Of a stretch of 64,000 nucleotides of DNA, positions 53,229 through 62,552 are shown one piece after another. Position numbers and translations under genes: made by a program. Origin of the DNA: Desulfobacula sp. (GTDB lineage: Bacteria; Desulfobacterota; Desulfobacteria; Desulfobacterales; Desulfobacteraceae). The notes under the pieces are model-generated. The model was not told where the DNA came from and made no database searches. It saw only the letters and a list, made by a program, of their open reading frames with translations. The first letter of the stretch is position 1. Each line of letters opens with the position of its first letter. The stretch is taken from assembly GCA_018645325.1 (NCBI GenBank), contig JABGOU010000006.1, forward strand, positions 1 to 64,000. The letters are read 5' to 3'.

Positions 53229-55544
53229 CTATCTTTCTAATTCCTGTTTGACTGCAAGCCCTAATTCATTAATTTTATAAGGTTTTTTTAAATATTCTCC
53301 AACGCCAAGTTTTTGAGCATTTTTGACACGGCATGTCTCAGAAAAACCGCTTGCAATAATAGCCTTCTGGTTTGGATGCAACTCAAGAACTTTTTTATAA
53401 GTACTAAAACCATCAATTCCAGGTTCCATTATCATATCTAAGACCATCAGATCTGCGTTATTTTCTTTCATATATTGCACAGCTTCTTCCCCGCTTGATG
53501 CGGTACAAACTGAATAGTTAAGTTGTTCCAGCATTCTTGATGCTATATCAAGCTGTTCTTTGATATCGTCAACAATAAGAATTTTTTCTCCATTCCCTTT
53601 ACAATCCTCAATTGAAAGAAAAGTTGTATCCGTATTTATCTTTTCTCTGGTTATTGGAAAATACACACGAAATACGGTGCCTTTTCCTTTGGAACTTTGC
53701 ATATCAATGTATCCATTATGATCCTTGACAGTTCCCCAAACCACTGCCATACCTAATCCGGTTCCACTTCTTCCCATGACCTTTTTAGTATAAAAAGGCT
53801 CAAATATTTTTTCTAAATCCTCTGGAGAGATTCCTATTCCAGTGTCTGAAATTGTTAACACACAAAAATCACCTTCTTCCACTGCATGGTAATTTCCAAC
53901 AGGTGTATCAATATATTGATTTTTTGTTGTGATAATAATTTTTCCACCATCCGGCATTGATTCAGCAGCATTGGATACCAAATTCATAATAGTTTTGGAC
54001 AGGTGTACCTGGGAACCTGTCATATTTAAAAGGTCACTTTCAAAATGTGTTTCCAATTTAACTTTAGAATGAAATGATATTAGTTTATCATATTCAGGGC
54101 TCTTTAAATACTCAGATACTATTGCATTAAGGTTCACTATACCTGAGATAGCTACACCCCTTCTTGCCAGTGTTAACAGATCCTGCACAATAGCCGCAGC
54201 CTTTAGTCCTGATTTCTGAATAGTTTCTATGGGTTCTCTATAGGGGTCATCTTGGGCCATATCAAAAAGCATAAGATCAGGATAACCCACAATTCCACTT
54301 AAAACATTATTCAAATCATGGGCAACACCACCGGCAAGGGTTCCAATCGCTTCCATTTTTTGTGCCCTGGTCAGTTTTTTTTCAAGTTTTCGCCTTTCTA
54401 ATTGTTCTTTTTTTTTGGTTGTTATATCAATTGCATGAATAAGAATCGCATTTTCCCCCTTGTAAAGGATCAGAGTGGCAAGCAGTTCAAACCACATTAT
54501 TTGTCCATCTTTTGATAAAACTCTGCATTCAAAATGGTCTTTTTCTATGCTGTTATTTTGAAGGGCTACAATTTTTTTTGTCACCCAGTCAATATCTTTT
54601 GGATGGATAATTTCCCAGAATTTCTTACCCTTAAAATTTTTATAATTCAATTTTAATGATTGGAGCATCATCTTATTTGCAAACACATATTCATCTTTTT
54701 GAATCATTGCAATATTGGCTAATGAAAACTCGGTCAGGACTCTGTATTGTTCTTCAGAATTTCTTAATTCTTTGATGATTGTACTTATTTTTTTCTTGTC
54801 TTGGGCAAGACTGTTAACCATGAAATTGAAGGCAAGAGATACCTGGGAGATCTCATCTTTTCCTTTTACAGACAATGGTTTCAGATTGCCTTTTGAAATT
54901 TCTTCAGTTGCCTGGATAATGCTTTTCAAAGGCCGGTTTATGCGCCAGATGAATAAAACAAGCATTGTAAAAAGAACAATAAAAAGAACACCAAAAGTGC
55001 CAATATTAACAATCCGTTTAGCCATGAGGATGGGCGCCATATAGTCATCATCAAACATAATACTTACTACACGCCAACGCCAGAATGGAAAAAACTGATA
55101 ATTTAATCTTACCCTGTAATCGCCTAAGTTTTGAATAAGGATACTATTTTGATTTTTTATCTGCTTCTGCAGCACCAACTGATTCACAGCTACCTTGAAA
55201 CTGCTTCCAATAATTTTCCAGTCCTTGTCAAGGATCAGCATCTGTATGCCGGGAATGATTTGACTTATTTTTTTTATTTGTTCAATAGCCTCTTTTTTAG
55301 AGGCTGCATTCATTTGCTGATTATCTTCCATCCTCAGTTCCAGAATATCACCAAATCTCTCTTCGCAGACAGTCATACCCATTTTTGAGGCGTGGATCAT
55401 AGTCGCATCTGTACGATCCTGTAAAAGTGAAATAATTGGCGGGAGCAAAAATTGCTTAAGCATAAATGAAAAAAGGCTGCCTATAATAACAACGGGTAGG
55501 ATTATCCCCAGCAAAAGCCTATTTTGGAAAACCCTTTTTGGCAT
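53229..55544 (-). CDS. Hybrid histidine kinase with HAMP, PAS and receiver domains
   Basis: The 771-residue protein has an N-terminal membrane helix, a periplasmic sensor with a cache-like look, a second helix (TFGVLFIVLFTMLVLFIW), a HAMP domain (RPLKSIIQATEEISKGNL), PAS, HisKA with AGGVAHDLNNVLSGIVG, HATPase with VSNAAESM, DTGIGI and GTGLGMAVVW, and a receiver with LDMIMEPGIDG. It follows the LivK-like binding protein by six bases, so a periplasmic ligand complex is likely to be its signal. ATG and length look normal. Confidence 0.92.
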   Translation of the reverse strand: MPKRVFQNRLLLGIILPVVIIGSLFSFMLKQFLLPPIISLLQDRTDATMIHASKMGMTVCEERFGDILELRMEDNQQMNAASKKEAIEQIKKISQIIPGIQMLILDKDWKIIGSSFKVAVNQLVLQKQIKNQNSILIQNLGDYRVRLNYQFFPFWRWRVVSIMFDDDYMAPILMAKRIVNIGTFGVLFIVLFTMLVLFIWRINRPLKSIIQATEEISKGNLKPLSVKGKDEISQVSLAFNFMVNSLAQDKKKISTIIKELRNSEEQYRVLTEFSLANIAMIQKDEYVFANKMMLQSLKLNYKNFKGKKFWEIIHPKDIDWVTKKIVALQNNSIEKDHFECRVLSKDGQIMWFELLATLILYKGENAILIHAIDITTKKKEQLERRKLEKKLTRAQKMEAIGTLAGGVAHDLNNVLSGIVGYPDLMLFDMAQDDPYREPIETIQKSGLKAAAIVQDLLTLARRGVAISGIVNLNAIVSEYLKSPEYDKLISFHSKVKLETHFESDLLNMTGSQVHLSKTIMNLVSNAAESMPDGGKIIITTKNQYIDTPVGNYHAVEEGDFCVLTISDTGIGISPEDLEKIFEPFYTKKVMGRSGTGLGMAVVWGTVKDHNGYIDMQSSKGKGTVFRVYFPITREKINTDTTFLSIEDCKGNGEKILIVDDIKEQLDIASRMLEQLNYSVCTASSGEEAVQYMKENNADLMVLDMIMEPGIDGFSTYKKVLELHPNQKAIIASGFSETCRVKNAQKLGVGEYLKKPYKINELGLAVKQELER

Positions 55545-55550
55545 TTAAAG

Positions 55551-56729
55551 TTATTCTCCGGAAGAATTGAATTGTGGTTGTGAAGTGCTCATTTTGCCTG
55601 GATACACAATCTCTTTTTTACCTTTTTGCCATTGAATAAGAATTGGATTGTGTCCAACCTGACGACCCGTATGATCCACTTTAAACCTGCCCATAATCGT
55701 TATAGTGTCAAAAGAACTCACATAATTTCTAATTTTTTTATGGTCAATTGTCTGGGCCTGAATGATTGCCTTTTCCAAAATCTGGCAGGCCGAATATGCA
55801 GATGCCGCGTGATAAGAAGGCATCTTTCCTGTAAAGTCCTTAAAGTCTTTTATAAATTGTTTTGTCCCTGGAAAAGGGATCCGTTCATCCGGTTCCCACT
55901 GGGATGGTCCAAAAACACCTTCAGCAAAAGTACCAACCCTTTTATAAAAACCAGGAAGTATGGGCGCAATTGTAAAAGCTAAATTTTTTGGCCGGTAACC
56001 AGTCTTTTTCATCAGATTAATAAACTTATAGCATTCGGGAGGGTAGCCACTGAAGATCAACCCATCAATATTTTTTTTCATGACTTGTTTGAGAATTATG
56101 GGAAGCTCATTATCGGCATCATCAAAACCATTATCGTATGTTATCTTGAGATTAAAACGGTCAGCCCATTTTCTGACGCCCTTTGCAATGGAAATATTGA
56201 AACCCGTGTTCTCAAAGATAATTCCTATGGATTCAGAACCTTGTCTTGCCAACAGATCCTGGAAGCCTATGAAATATCGATCTGCAAGTGCATATACCCC
56301 AAATATATATTTATATCCTCTCTCCCAGATTTGCTCACTTGCAGCAGCGCTGGCCAGCATGACATAGCCATGTTTCTCAGTTGCTTCAGATGCGGCCATG
56401 GTAAGGGGGCTCCCATAGGGTGAAAGCGTTAAATCAACTCTGTCCTCAACGATCAGCTTTTCATAAAGAGGGGCAACAAGATTCTTTTGGCTTTTATCAT
56501 TATAAAAAACAAACTTTACCGGGCGTCCTAATACACCGCCTTGTTTGTTCACTTGCTCAGCCCATAGCTTATATCCATTTTGTACCATAAAGGATGTTTC
56601 AATATATTTACCTTCCAGGGATACAGTACCCCCGATAAGAATTGGTTTTTCACCAGCCTGACAGACCGGTATTATAATGAACAATAGGGCAATGTATAAA
56701 AAAATCATCCGGTTATGAAAATTTTTCAT
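55551..56729 (-). CDS. LivK/AmiC-like periplasmic binding protein linked to kinases
   Basis: The 392-residue protein has a signal peptide (IFLYIALLFIIIPVCQAG) and the type I periplasmic binding fold of branched-chain amino acid and amide binding proteins (Peripla_BP_6): IGGTVSLEGKYIETS, FVFYNDKSQ, VDLTLSPYGSP and ASAYSACQILEKAI. No ABC permease is adjacent; the six-base spacing to a hybrid kinase implies that it is a sensor subunit. The ligand is unknown. Confidence 0.85.
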   Translation of the reverse strand: MKNFHNRMIFLYIALLFIIIPVCQAGEKPILIGGTVSLEGKYIETSFMVQNGYKLWAEQVNKQGGVLGRPVKFVFYNDKSQKNLVAPLYEKLIVEDRVDLTLSPYGSPLTMAASEATEKHGYVMLASAAASEQIWERGYKYIFGVYALADRYFIGFQDLLARQGSESIGIIFENTGFNISIAKGVRKWADRFNLKITYDNGFDDADNELPIILKQVMKKNIDGLIFSGYPPECYKFINLMKKTGYRPKNLAFTIAPILPGFYKRVGTFAEGVFGPSQWEPDERIPFPGTKQFIKDFKDFTGKMPSYHAASAYSACQILEKAIIQAQTIDHKKIRNYVSSFDTITIMGRFKVDHTGRQVGHNPILIQWQKGKKEIVYPGKMSTSQPQFNSSGE

Positions 56730-56974
56730 AGTTTATTATATTCCTTTAATTTGGGAGTATAACTGCATTTTTAACATTAAAAAAAACCCGGCAAAGTAAA
56801 TAAAATCAACATACAAAGTATTGTGATACAAAGTAAACAAGTATTTATATTTAAATTTTATAAAGATTGTAAAAATATCTATTTGCCAAAAAACCAGGAT
56901 TGGCGAAATGGGTATAATAGAGTGATTTATTTCTTGATTTAAAATTCTAACCCTGTTAACTATTCCGCACTAAT

Positions 56975-57922
56975 ATGGTTAACGAACAAAAAAATATTAA
57001 AGACAATATATTAAAACTGCTTTACCAGGTCAAAGGAAAAATAATTTCCGGCGTCAAATTAAGCCAGGTTTTAAATATTTCCAGAGTGGCTGTGTGGAAA
57101 CACATCAAAGCTTTAAAAGAAAGTGGTTTTGATATTGAATCACGGCCAAAGGGATATGTTCTATTAAACCATGAAGATCTTTTGCTGCCCTTTTGTTTCA
57201 AAAAAGAGTTTCAAAAAAAAATTTTTCATTTCCAGGAACTTGAATCAACAATGGATAAAGCAAAATTTTTGGCAAAAAATAAGGCATTGCATTTAAGTGT
57301 TGTGATTGCTGAAAATCAGACCACGGGCAGAGGACGGCTGAACAGGAAATGGTTTTCCTCAAAAGGCGGATTATGGTTTACCCTGATTTTAAAGCCCAAG
57401 GCACCTCCACAACTTTCCTATATTTATAATTTTGCAGCATCCTTAAGTCTTTCAAGGTCTTTAAGGCAGTTATTTGGCGTGGATGTCAGTGTAAAATGGC
57501 CCAACGACATTTTATTAAATGGTAAAAAACTTGTGGGACTTCTGTCTGAAATGGAAACCCGGGGGGATATGGTTGAATACCTCAACATCGGTATTGGTAT
57601 TAATGTGAATAACCAGCCTCAAAAAAATGAACCAAAAGCCATTTCATTAAAGGATGTCCTGCACAAAAACCTGTCTCGAAGATTAATCCTGGAAACTTTT
57701 CTGGAGAACTTTAAAAACCAGATTCAAACAATAGATTGTCACAGGATCATTGAACTATGGAAAAAACAGACATCAACCATTGGCAGTCACGTCAGGATTG
57801 AAACATTAACTGATGCTTATGAAGGACTTGCCATTGATGTTGATGAGGCAGGTACTCTTATAATTAAAGATAATAAAGGTAAAATCAAAAAAATAATTTA
57901 CGGCGACTGTTTCCATACATAG
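56975..57922 (+). CDS. birA: Biotin operon repressor / biotin-protein ligase
   Basis: The 315-residue protein is the bifunctional type: an N-terminal winged helix (ISGVKLSQVLNISRVAVWKHI), the ligase core with TTGRGRLNRKWFS and VKWPNDILLNGKKLVG, and a C-terminal SH3-like domain ending KIIYGDCF. It attaches biotin to carboxylases and represses biotin genes. Its TAG stop is the first three bases of a dispersed repeat, so its C-terminus may have been set by that insertion. The biotin transporter genes follow. Confidence 0.95.
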   Translation: MVNEQKNIKDNILKLLYQVKGKIISGVKLSQVLNISRVAVWKHIKALKESGFDIESRPKGYVLLNHEDLLLPFCFKKEFQKKIFHFQELESTMDKAKFLAKNKALHLSVVIAENQTTGRGRLNRKWFSSKGGLWFTLILKPKAPPQLSYIYNFAASLSLSRSLRQLFGVDVSVKWPNDILLNGKKLVGLLSEMETRGDMVEYLNIGIGINVNNQPQKNEPKAISLKDVLHKNLSRRLILETFLENFKNQIQTIDCHRIIELWKKQTSTIGSHVRIETLTDAYEGLAIDVDEAGTLIIKDNKGKIKKIIYGDCFHT

Positions 57923-58081
57923 TGCCTGACCGGAAACCCGTGTTTGGGTGAAAAATTGTCCATATACAAGGCGCAAGAAAGTTTGAAACCGGAGTGTACT
58001 CCTGTACATGAGGCCCGATCTTATAACTTGGCAAACTTTTACAGCAACGCAGTAGATGGGTGAGTTTTCGTTCAAACACTA
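57920..58081. repeat. MITE-like element with imperfect terminal inverted repeats
   Basis: The left end TAGTGCCTGACCGGAAAC and the reverse complement of the right end TAGTGTTTGAACGAAAAC match at 14 of 18 positions. The 162-bp interior is not coding in any frame. It separates birA from bioY and overlaps the birA stop codon. Only one copy is in the window, so dispersal across the genome is expected but not shown. Confidence 0.65.
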
Positions 58082-58094
58082 CATAAGGAAAAAA

Positions 58095-58625
58095 ATGAAC
58101 AATACAAATCAACTTAAAATGATAGTGTATACATCTTTATTTGTTGCCCTTATTGCCATTGGGGCTTTTTTTGTCATTCCCATCGGCCCTGTTCCCATTG
58201 TTCTCCAGAATATGTTCATCCTTCTGGCGGCAATTATTTTAGGCCCTTTATGGGGGATTGCCTGCGTGGCCATTTATCTTTTAATCGGTTTTTCAGGTCT
58301 GCCTGTATTTTCCGGGGGAACTTCGGGTATCGGCAGATTGTTCGGACCAACGGGCGGTTATCTTTTGGGATATCTTCCCTGTGTATTTGTCACTGCAGTT
58401 ATCTCAAAGAATCTAGGTAAAAAGCTGCATTCAGACATTATTGCCATGGTGGCAGGATCTTTGATTATTTATGCAGCAGGCGTTCCCTGGCTCAAAGCCG
58501 TGACGGGTATGACCTTTGAAAAAGCGCTTGTTATAGGCATGTATCCTTTCCTTATCGGAGATATGCTTAAAATTATTGCTGCAGCATTTATTGCAAAAGC
58601 CCTAAGGCCTGTCATAAAATTTTAA
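58095..58625 (+). CDS. bioY: Biotin transporter substrate-specific component
   Basis: A 176-residue membrane protein with about six helices and the BioY pattern: GPVPIVLQNMFILLAAIILGP, GLPVFSGGTSGIGRLFGPTGGYLLGY, and a lysine-rich C-terminus. It captures biotin and works with BioM and BioN. The ATG at 58095 has AAGGAA upstream and removes an unlikely N-terminal extension that would come from the repeat. Confidence 0.95.
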   Translation: MNNTNQLKMIVYTSLFVALIAIGAFFVIPIGPVPIVLQNMFILLAAIILGPLWGIACVAIYLLIGFSGLPVFSGGTSGIGRLFGPTGGYLLGYLPCVFVTAVISKNLGKKLHSDIIAMVAGSLIIYAAGVPWLKAVTGMTFEKALVIGMYPFLIGDMLKIIAAAFIAKALRPVIKF

Positions 58626-58646
58626 CCTGACCCATAAATAGCCATA

Positions 58647-59402
58647 ATGACAAAAAAAATTATAGATATAAGCTCTATCAGCCATACCTTTACAGATGGT
58701 TACATGGGAATCAACAATATTTCCTTATCCATATTTAAAGGTGAATTTATCATTCTGGCCGGGAAAAACGGATCTGGTAAAACTACTTTTTTAAAGCATT
58801 TAAACGGACTTGTAATGCCGGATTCCGGTGTAATTACTGTAAATGGGCAGGAAGTTAAAAAAAACCTTATTCAAACAAGAAAAACAATTGGTATGGTATT
58901 CCAGGATGCCGACACCCAGATCGTGGGTGACACAGTATTTGATGAAGCAGGTTTTGGCCTTGAAAATTTAAAATTCAACCGGACAGAAATCAATTCCAAG
59001 GTCACAAAAGTGCTTAAGGACTTAAGCCTTTTTCATTTAAAAGAAAGGGCCCCTTTTACCCTTTCAGGAGGTGAGAAAAAAAAGCTTGCCATTGCCGGAG
59101 TCCTGGTCATGGATCCCCAGGTAATTGTGTTTGATGAACCATTTTCCAATCTGGATTACCCTGGAACCGCTCAGGTTCTCACAACGATTATTGATCTGAA
59201 CCTGTCCGGTCACACCATTATTATTGCAACCCATGATGTTGAGACCGTTATTTATAATGCGACACGAATCATCATTATGGAAAATGGTCAGGTTAAAGAA
59301 GATGGAAATCCTGCCGATGTAGTCAGGCATCTGGAATCCTTCGGGATCAAGGAACCTTGTTCCTTAAAATTAGGGTTTGGAATTAAACCTTGGCTTTTCT
59401 GA
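58647..59402 (+). CDS. bioM: Biotin ECF transporter ATPase
   Basis: A 251-residue ABC ATPase with Walker A AGKNGSGKTTFLKHLNGL, the Q-loop VFQDADTQIVGDTV, signature LSGGEKKKLAIAGV and Walker B VIVFDEPFSNLD, all of the ECF (CbiO/BioM) type. It energises BioY/BioN transport. The TransT gene starts 30 bases downstream. Confidence 0.94.
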   Translation: MTKKIIDISSISHTFTDGYMGINNISLSIFKGEFIILAGKNGSGKTTFLKHLNGLVMPDSGVITVNGQEVKKNLIQTRKTIGMVFQDADTQIVGDTVFDEAGFGLENLKFNRTEINSKVTKVLKDLSLFHLKERAPFTLSGGEKKKLAIAGVLVMDPQVIVFDEPFSNLDYPGTAQVLTTIIDLNLSGHTIIIATHDVETVIYNATRIIIMENGQVKEDGNPADVVRHLESFGIKEPCSLKLGFGIKPWLF

Positions 59403-59431
59403 CACCTTTCTCATATCGCTGGGGTGATTCC

Positions 59432-60145
59432 ATGCTGCATCTGCTTGATGTAAGATGTAAATTCTTCCTCATATGCCTTTTAAGCATGTCGATTGTGCCT
59501 GCAAACCTTTTGGCCTGTTTTTTTTATGGTTTGGTTTTATCTTTTTTTTTTAAAAACTCCGGTCTTAATTTATTCTCAACTTTGAGCCATATTAAATATT
59601 TTATTATATTACTTTTTTTTATTTTTGCGGTACGTGCATTTACAGTTAAAGGGGATATTCTTTTTTCCTTTTATGACATTTCCATAACGGGACAAGGACT
59701 TATGGAGGGAATTTTAACAGCATTTAAATTCTTTTTAGTTATGGTAACGGGAATACTTTTTGCTTCCACCACCAAACAGTCTTCTGTTAAAAATGCTGTT
59801 CAATGGTTTTTAAAACCACTGCCTTTTATCCCTGAAAAAAGGGTAGCGATAATGATCAGCTTGTCCTTAAGTTTTATGCCGATAATCTTAAACCAGGCAA
59901 AAGAGATATCAGATGCCCAAAAGGCAAGATGTGCTGATCTTCAAAAAAATCCTGTAAAAAAAATCATTCGTCTTGTTTTACCCCTTCTAAAAAAAACCTT
60001 TATATCTGCTGACTATCTTGTCCTTGCCATGGAATCAAGATGTTACAGCGATTACAGGACTGAACCTGAATTCACACCTTCAGGAAAAGAACTTCTTTTT
60101 CTTATATGTGGTGTTATTATGTCATTGGGTCTTGCCTGGTTATAA
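59432..60145 (+). CDS. bioN: Biotin ECF transporter transmembrane component
   Basis: A 237-residue protein with the EcfT start MLHLLDVRCKFFLI and about five helices; the basic cytoplasmic segment near DAQKARCADLQKN carries the coupling Ala-Arg motif. The ATG at 59432 follows GGGGTGA; a TTG at 59390 overlapping bioM is the alternative. It closes the BioY-BioM-BioN set. Confidence 0.9.
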   Translation: MLHLLDVRCKFFLICLLSMSIVPANLLACFFYGLVLSFFFKNSGLNLFSTLSHIKYFIILLFFIFAVRAFTVKGDILFSFYDISITGQGLMEGILTAFKFFLVMVTGILFASTTKQSSVKNAVQWFLKPLPFIPEKRVAIMISLSLSFMPIILNQAKEISDAQKARCADLQKNPVKKIIRLVLPLLKKTFISADYLVLAMESRCYSDYRTEPEFTPSGKELLFLICGVIMSLGLAWL

Positions 60146-60286
60146 TTCAAATATTATTTTTCAGTCATCTTTAATATTTCCCATTGATCATAGGATTGTT
60201 TTATTGTAAAATTTGAATTATAATATATTTTCATTACTATTTTGAATGAAATAAAATTAATAATACACTCCGAAAAGGAGGCCGTC

Positions 60287-60862
60287 ATGTCAAAAATTGA
60301 AGACCAGTTCCCGGGCTCAACCATGTTTGAACTAAGAGGGAAACAATCTGTCCGGGCAACGTTCAAGCTTTCACAGAAAGCTATTGATGCCATCGGGCTT
60401 GTCGCTATCCACATGGGGATAAAACAAAAGTCTCTTTTTGATCATATTATAGAAGACGCGGATGCTTTGGGCAGTCTGGCAAAAACCATTCGGATCAGGC
60501 AATTTAAAAAAATTCCCAGAAAACAGAAAACCTTTGTATTAAGCCGCAAAACCATTGAATCGCTTGGGGCTATTTCCCAGGCTTATGGAACCCCGCGGGA
60601 TGCCCTTGTCGAATATTCGGTCAAAAAACTTGAATCCATTATCAATGCTGAAAAAGCAAGACATAAAGAACGCAAGATTCTGCAAAAAGAAATTATTGAA
60701 CACTTTTACCAGGGTAAATTATTCTACAAAAAAGCCATCAATATTCTGGGCAAAGAAGATCCTTTCTGCAGGCGGATTGGGAGAGCAATATTTGACTGCC
60801 AGAAAATAGAGATAGAACTATCCGATTTTATGAAAAGAAGTAAGGTTTTAGAAAATTTTTAA
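60287..60862 (+). CDS. Two-repeat hypothetical protein, possibly ribbon-helix-helix related
   Basis: I do not recognise a family. The 191-residue protein contains two similar segments: RATFKLSQKAIDAIGLVA (about 25-60) and KTFVLSRKTIESLGAISQ (about 85-120), each a strand followed by two helices as in ribbon-helix-helix folds. A basic C-terminal helix follows. The start at 60287 is fixed by AAAGGAGG six bases upstream. It is 14 bases ahead of the ABC export genes and could regulate them or be a soluble partner. Confidence 0.6.
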   Translation: MSKIEDQFPGSTMFELRGKQSVRATFKLSQKAIDAIGLVAIHMGIKQKSLFDHIIEDADALGSLAKTIRIRQFKKIPRKQKTFVLSRKTIESLGAISQAYGTPRDALVEYSVKKLESIINAEKARHKERKILQKEIIEHFYQGKLFYKKAINILGKEDPFCRRIGRAIFDCQKIEIELSDFMKRSKVLENF

Positions 60863-60876
60863 TTAAGGAGAAAACG

Positions 60877-61833
60877 TTGATTGAAGTTCAAAACTTAACA
60901 AAACATTATAAAGACTTCTGTGCTGTCAACAATATCAGCATGACAATCCGGAAAGGTGAGATTTTAGGTCTTCTGGGTCCGAACGGTGCGGGAAAGACAA
61001 CAACATTAAGGATGTTAACCGGGTATTTCAGGCCAAATTCAGGCACAATAAAAATAAAAGGATTTCAAATGCCCGAAGATGCTATCCGGATAAAATCCCT
61101 GATTGGCTACCTGCCGGAATCGGCTCCCCTCTACCACAACATGCTGGTATATGACTATCTTGAGTATGTGGCCAAAATTAAAGGGATTGATGACAAGGAA
61201 AAACGATATGACCGATTCCTTCAATTATCAGATATTTGCGGGCTGTCCTCCATTATGAACAAACCCATTGCAAACCTTTCAAAAGGATTGAAACAAAGGG
61301 TAGGTCTTGCCCATGCCATGATGACAGACCCGGAAATTTTAATTCTGGACGAACCCACCTCCGGCCTGGACCCGAATCAGATTGCTGAAATAAGGGACAT
61401 TATTAAGGCCATAGGCAAAGAAAAAACCATTATCTTTTCCACTCATATTTTAAGTGAAGCCGAGGCAACCTGCGACAGGATTGCCATTATTCATAACGGA
61501 AAAATGGTTGCCGATGATACCACTGCCAATCTTAAACGCGGGGCACAGCAAAACTCCATGATCACTTTGTCCCTTAGAGGGGCTTTAAAAGAAGATGCCG
61601 CCTCCTTGTTAAAAAGTATTCATTCCACCCTTGATGTTAAAAATATTGACCCTGTTGAAAAAGATCTTGTTTCTTTTGAAATCACCAATTTGGATAATCA
61701 GTCTAAAGATCATGATTTCAGATCAGACATCTACCTTAAAATTAAAGAGACGGACTGGATAATTGTACAACTTATAAAAGAATCCCAGACCCTTGAAAAA
61801 ATATTCCGGGAATTGACAAGGGAGGAAGCATAA
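60877..61833 (+). CDS. GldA-like ABC transporter ATPase
   Basis: The 318-residue ATPase has Walker A GLLGPNGAGKTTTLRMLTGY, Q-loop region IGYLPESAPLYHNM, signature NLSKGLKQRVGLAHAMM and Walker B ILILDEPTSGLDPNQ, plus a C-terminal domain of about 80 residues. It resembles the ATPases of gliding/auxiliary exporters (GldA, NosF). TTG start with AAGGAGAAA upstream. It is followed after five bases by a permease. The substrate is unknown. Confidence 0.9.
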   Translation: MIEVQNLTKHYKDFCAVNNISMTIRKGEILGLLGPNGAGKTTTLRMLTGYFRPNSGTIKIKGFQMPEDAIRIKSLIGYLPESAPLYHNMLVYDYLEYVAKIKGIDDKEKRYDRFLQLSDICGLSSIMNKPIANLSKGLKQRVGLAHAMMTDPEILILDEPTSGLDPNQIAEIRDIIKAIGKEKTIIFSTHILSEAEATCDRIAIIHNGKMVADDTTANLKRGAQQNSMITLSLRGALKEDAASLLKSIHSTLDVKNIDPVEKDLVSFEITNLDNQSKDHDFRSDIYLKIKETDWIIVQLIKESQTLEKIFRELTREEA

Positions 61834-61838
61834 CTATC

Positions 61839-62543
61839 ATGAAACAGATAAAAAATATTGCCATTAAAGAATTCAAAGATTATTTCATCTCACCCATTGC
61901 CTATATTGTGATATCTTTATTCCTGATCGTAACAGGATGGTTTTTCTTTTCCACTTTTTTTATTTTCGGACGTGCAGATTTAAGAGATTTTTTCTCTCTT
62001 TTACCCATTACTTTTTCCTTTATCATACCGGCTATTACAATGAGACTGTTTTCCGAAGAAAAGAATGTTGGTTCCTATGAAACTCTTCTAACCATGCCCG
62101 TGTCTTTTACGGATATTGCCCTGGGTAAATTTTTTGCTGCAACCTTATTCACGGTTTCCATGCTGGTTCCAACCCTGTCTTATCCGATTTTTATCTCCTT
62201 TATCGGTGAAGTTGATGCAGGACCTGTTCTAGGAGGATATATAGGAGCGATCTTTCTTGCTGCAGCATATTGTTCCATTGGATTATTTGCATCGTCTTTG
62301 ACACGAAACCAGATCATCGCCTTTATAATCGGCTGCTCTTTGTGCTTCACTTTAACGATTCTTGACAAGCTATTATTTTTCATGCCGTCTAAAATTATAT
62401 CTGCCATAGAATACATTGGTGCAAGCTCACACTTCACTAATATTTCCAGAGGAATTATCGACTCCAGGGATATCCTTTACTTTGTGAGCGTGATCTTCAT
62501 TTTTATTTTTTCAACCTATATTGTCATGCATGAAAAAAACTAA
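61839..62543 (+). CDS. GldF-like ABC-2 permease
   Basis: The 234-residue protein has six predicted helices and an ABC-2 type pattern: KEFKDYFISPIAYIVISLFL, ITMRLFSEEKNVGSYETLLTMP and YCSIGLFASSLTRNQIIAF. It should form the channel for the upstream ATPase. The partner lies 10 bases downstream. Not necessarily linked to gliding. Confidence 0.88.
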   Translation: MKQIKNIAIKEFKDYFISPIAYIVISLFLIVTGWFFFSTFFIFGRADLRDFFSLLPITFSFIIPAITMRLFSEEKNVGSYETLLTMPVSFTDIALGKFFAATLFTVSMLVPTLSYPIFISFIGEVDAGPVLGGYIGAIFLAAAYCSIGLFASSLTRNQIIAFIIGCSLCFTLTILDKLLFFMPSKIISAIEYIGASSHFTNISRGIIDSRDILYFVSVIFIFIFSTYIVMHEKN

Positions 62544-62552
62544 GGAGAAACA

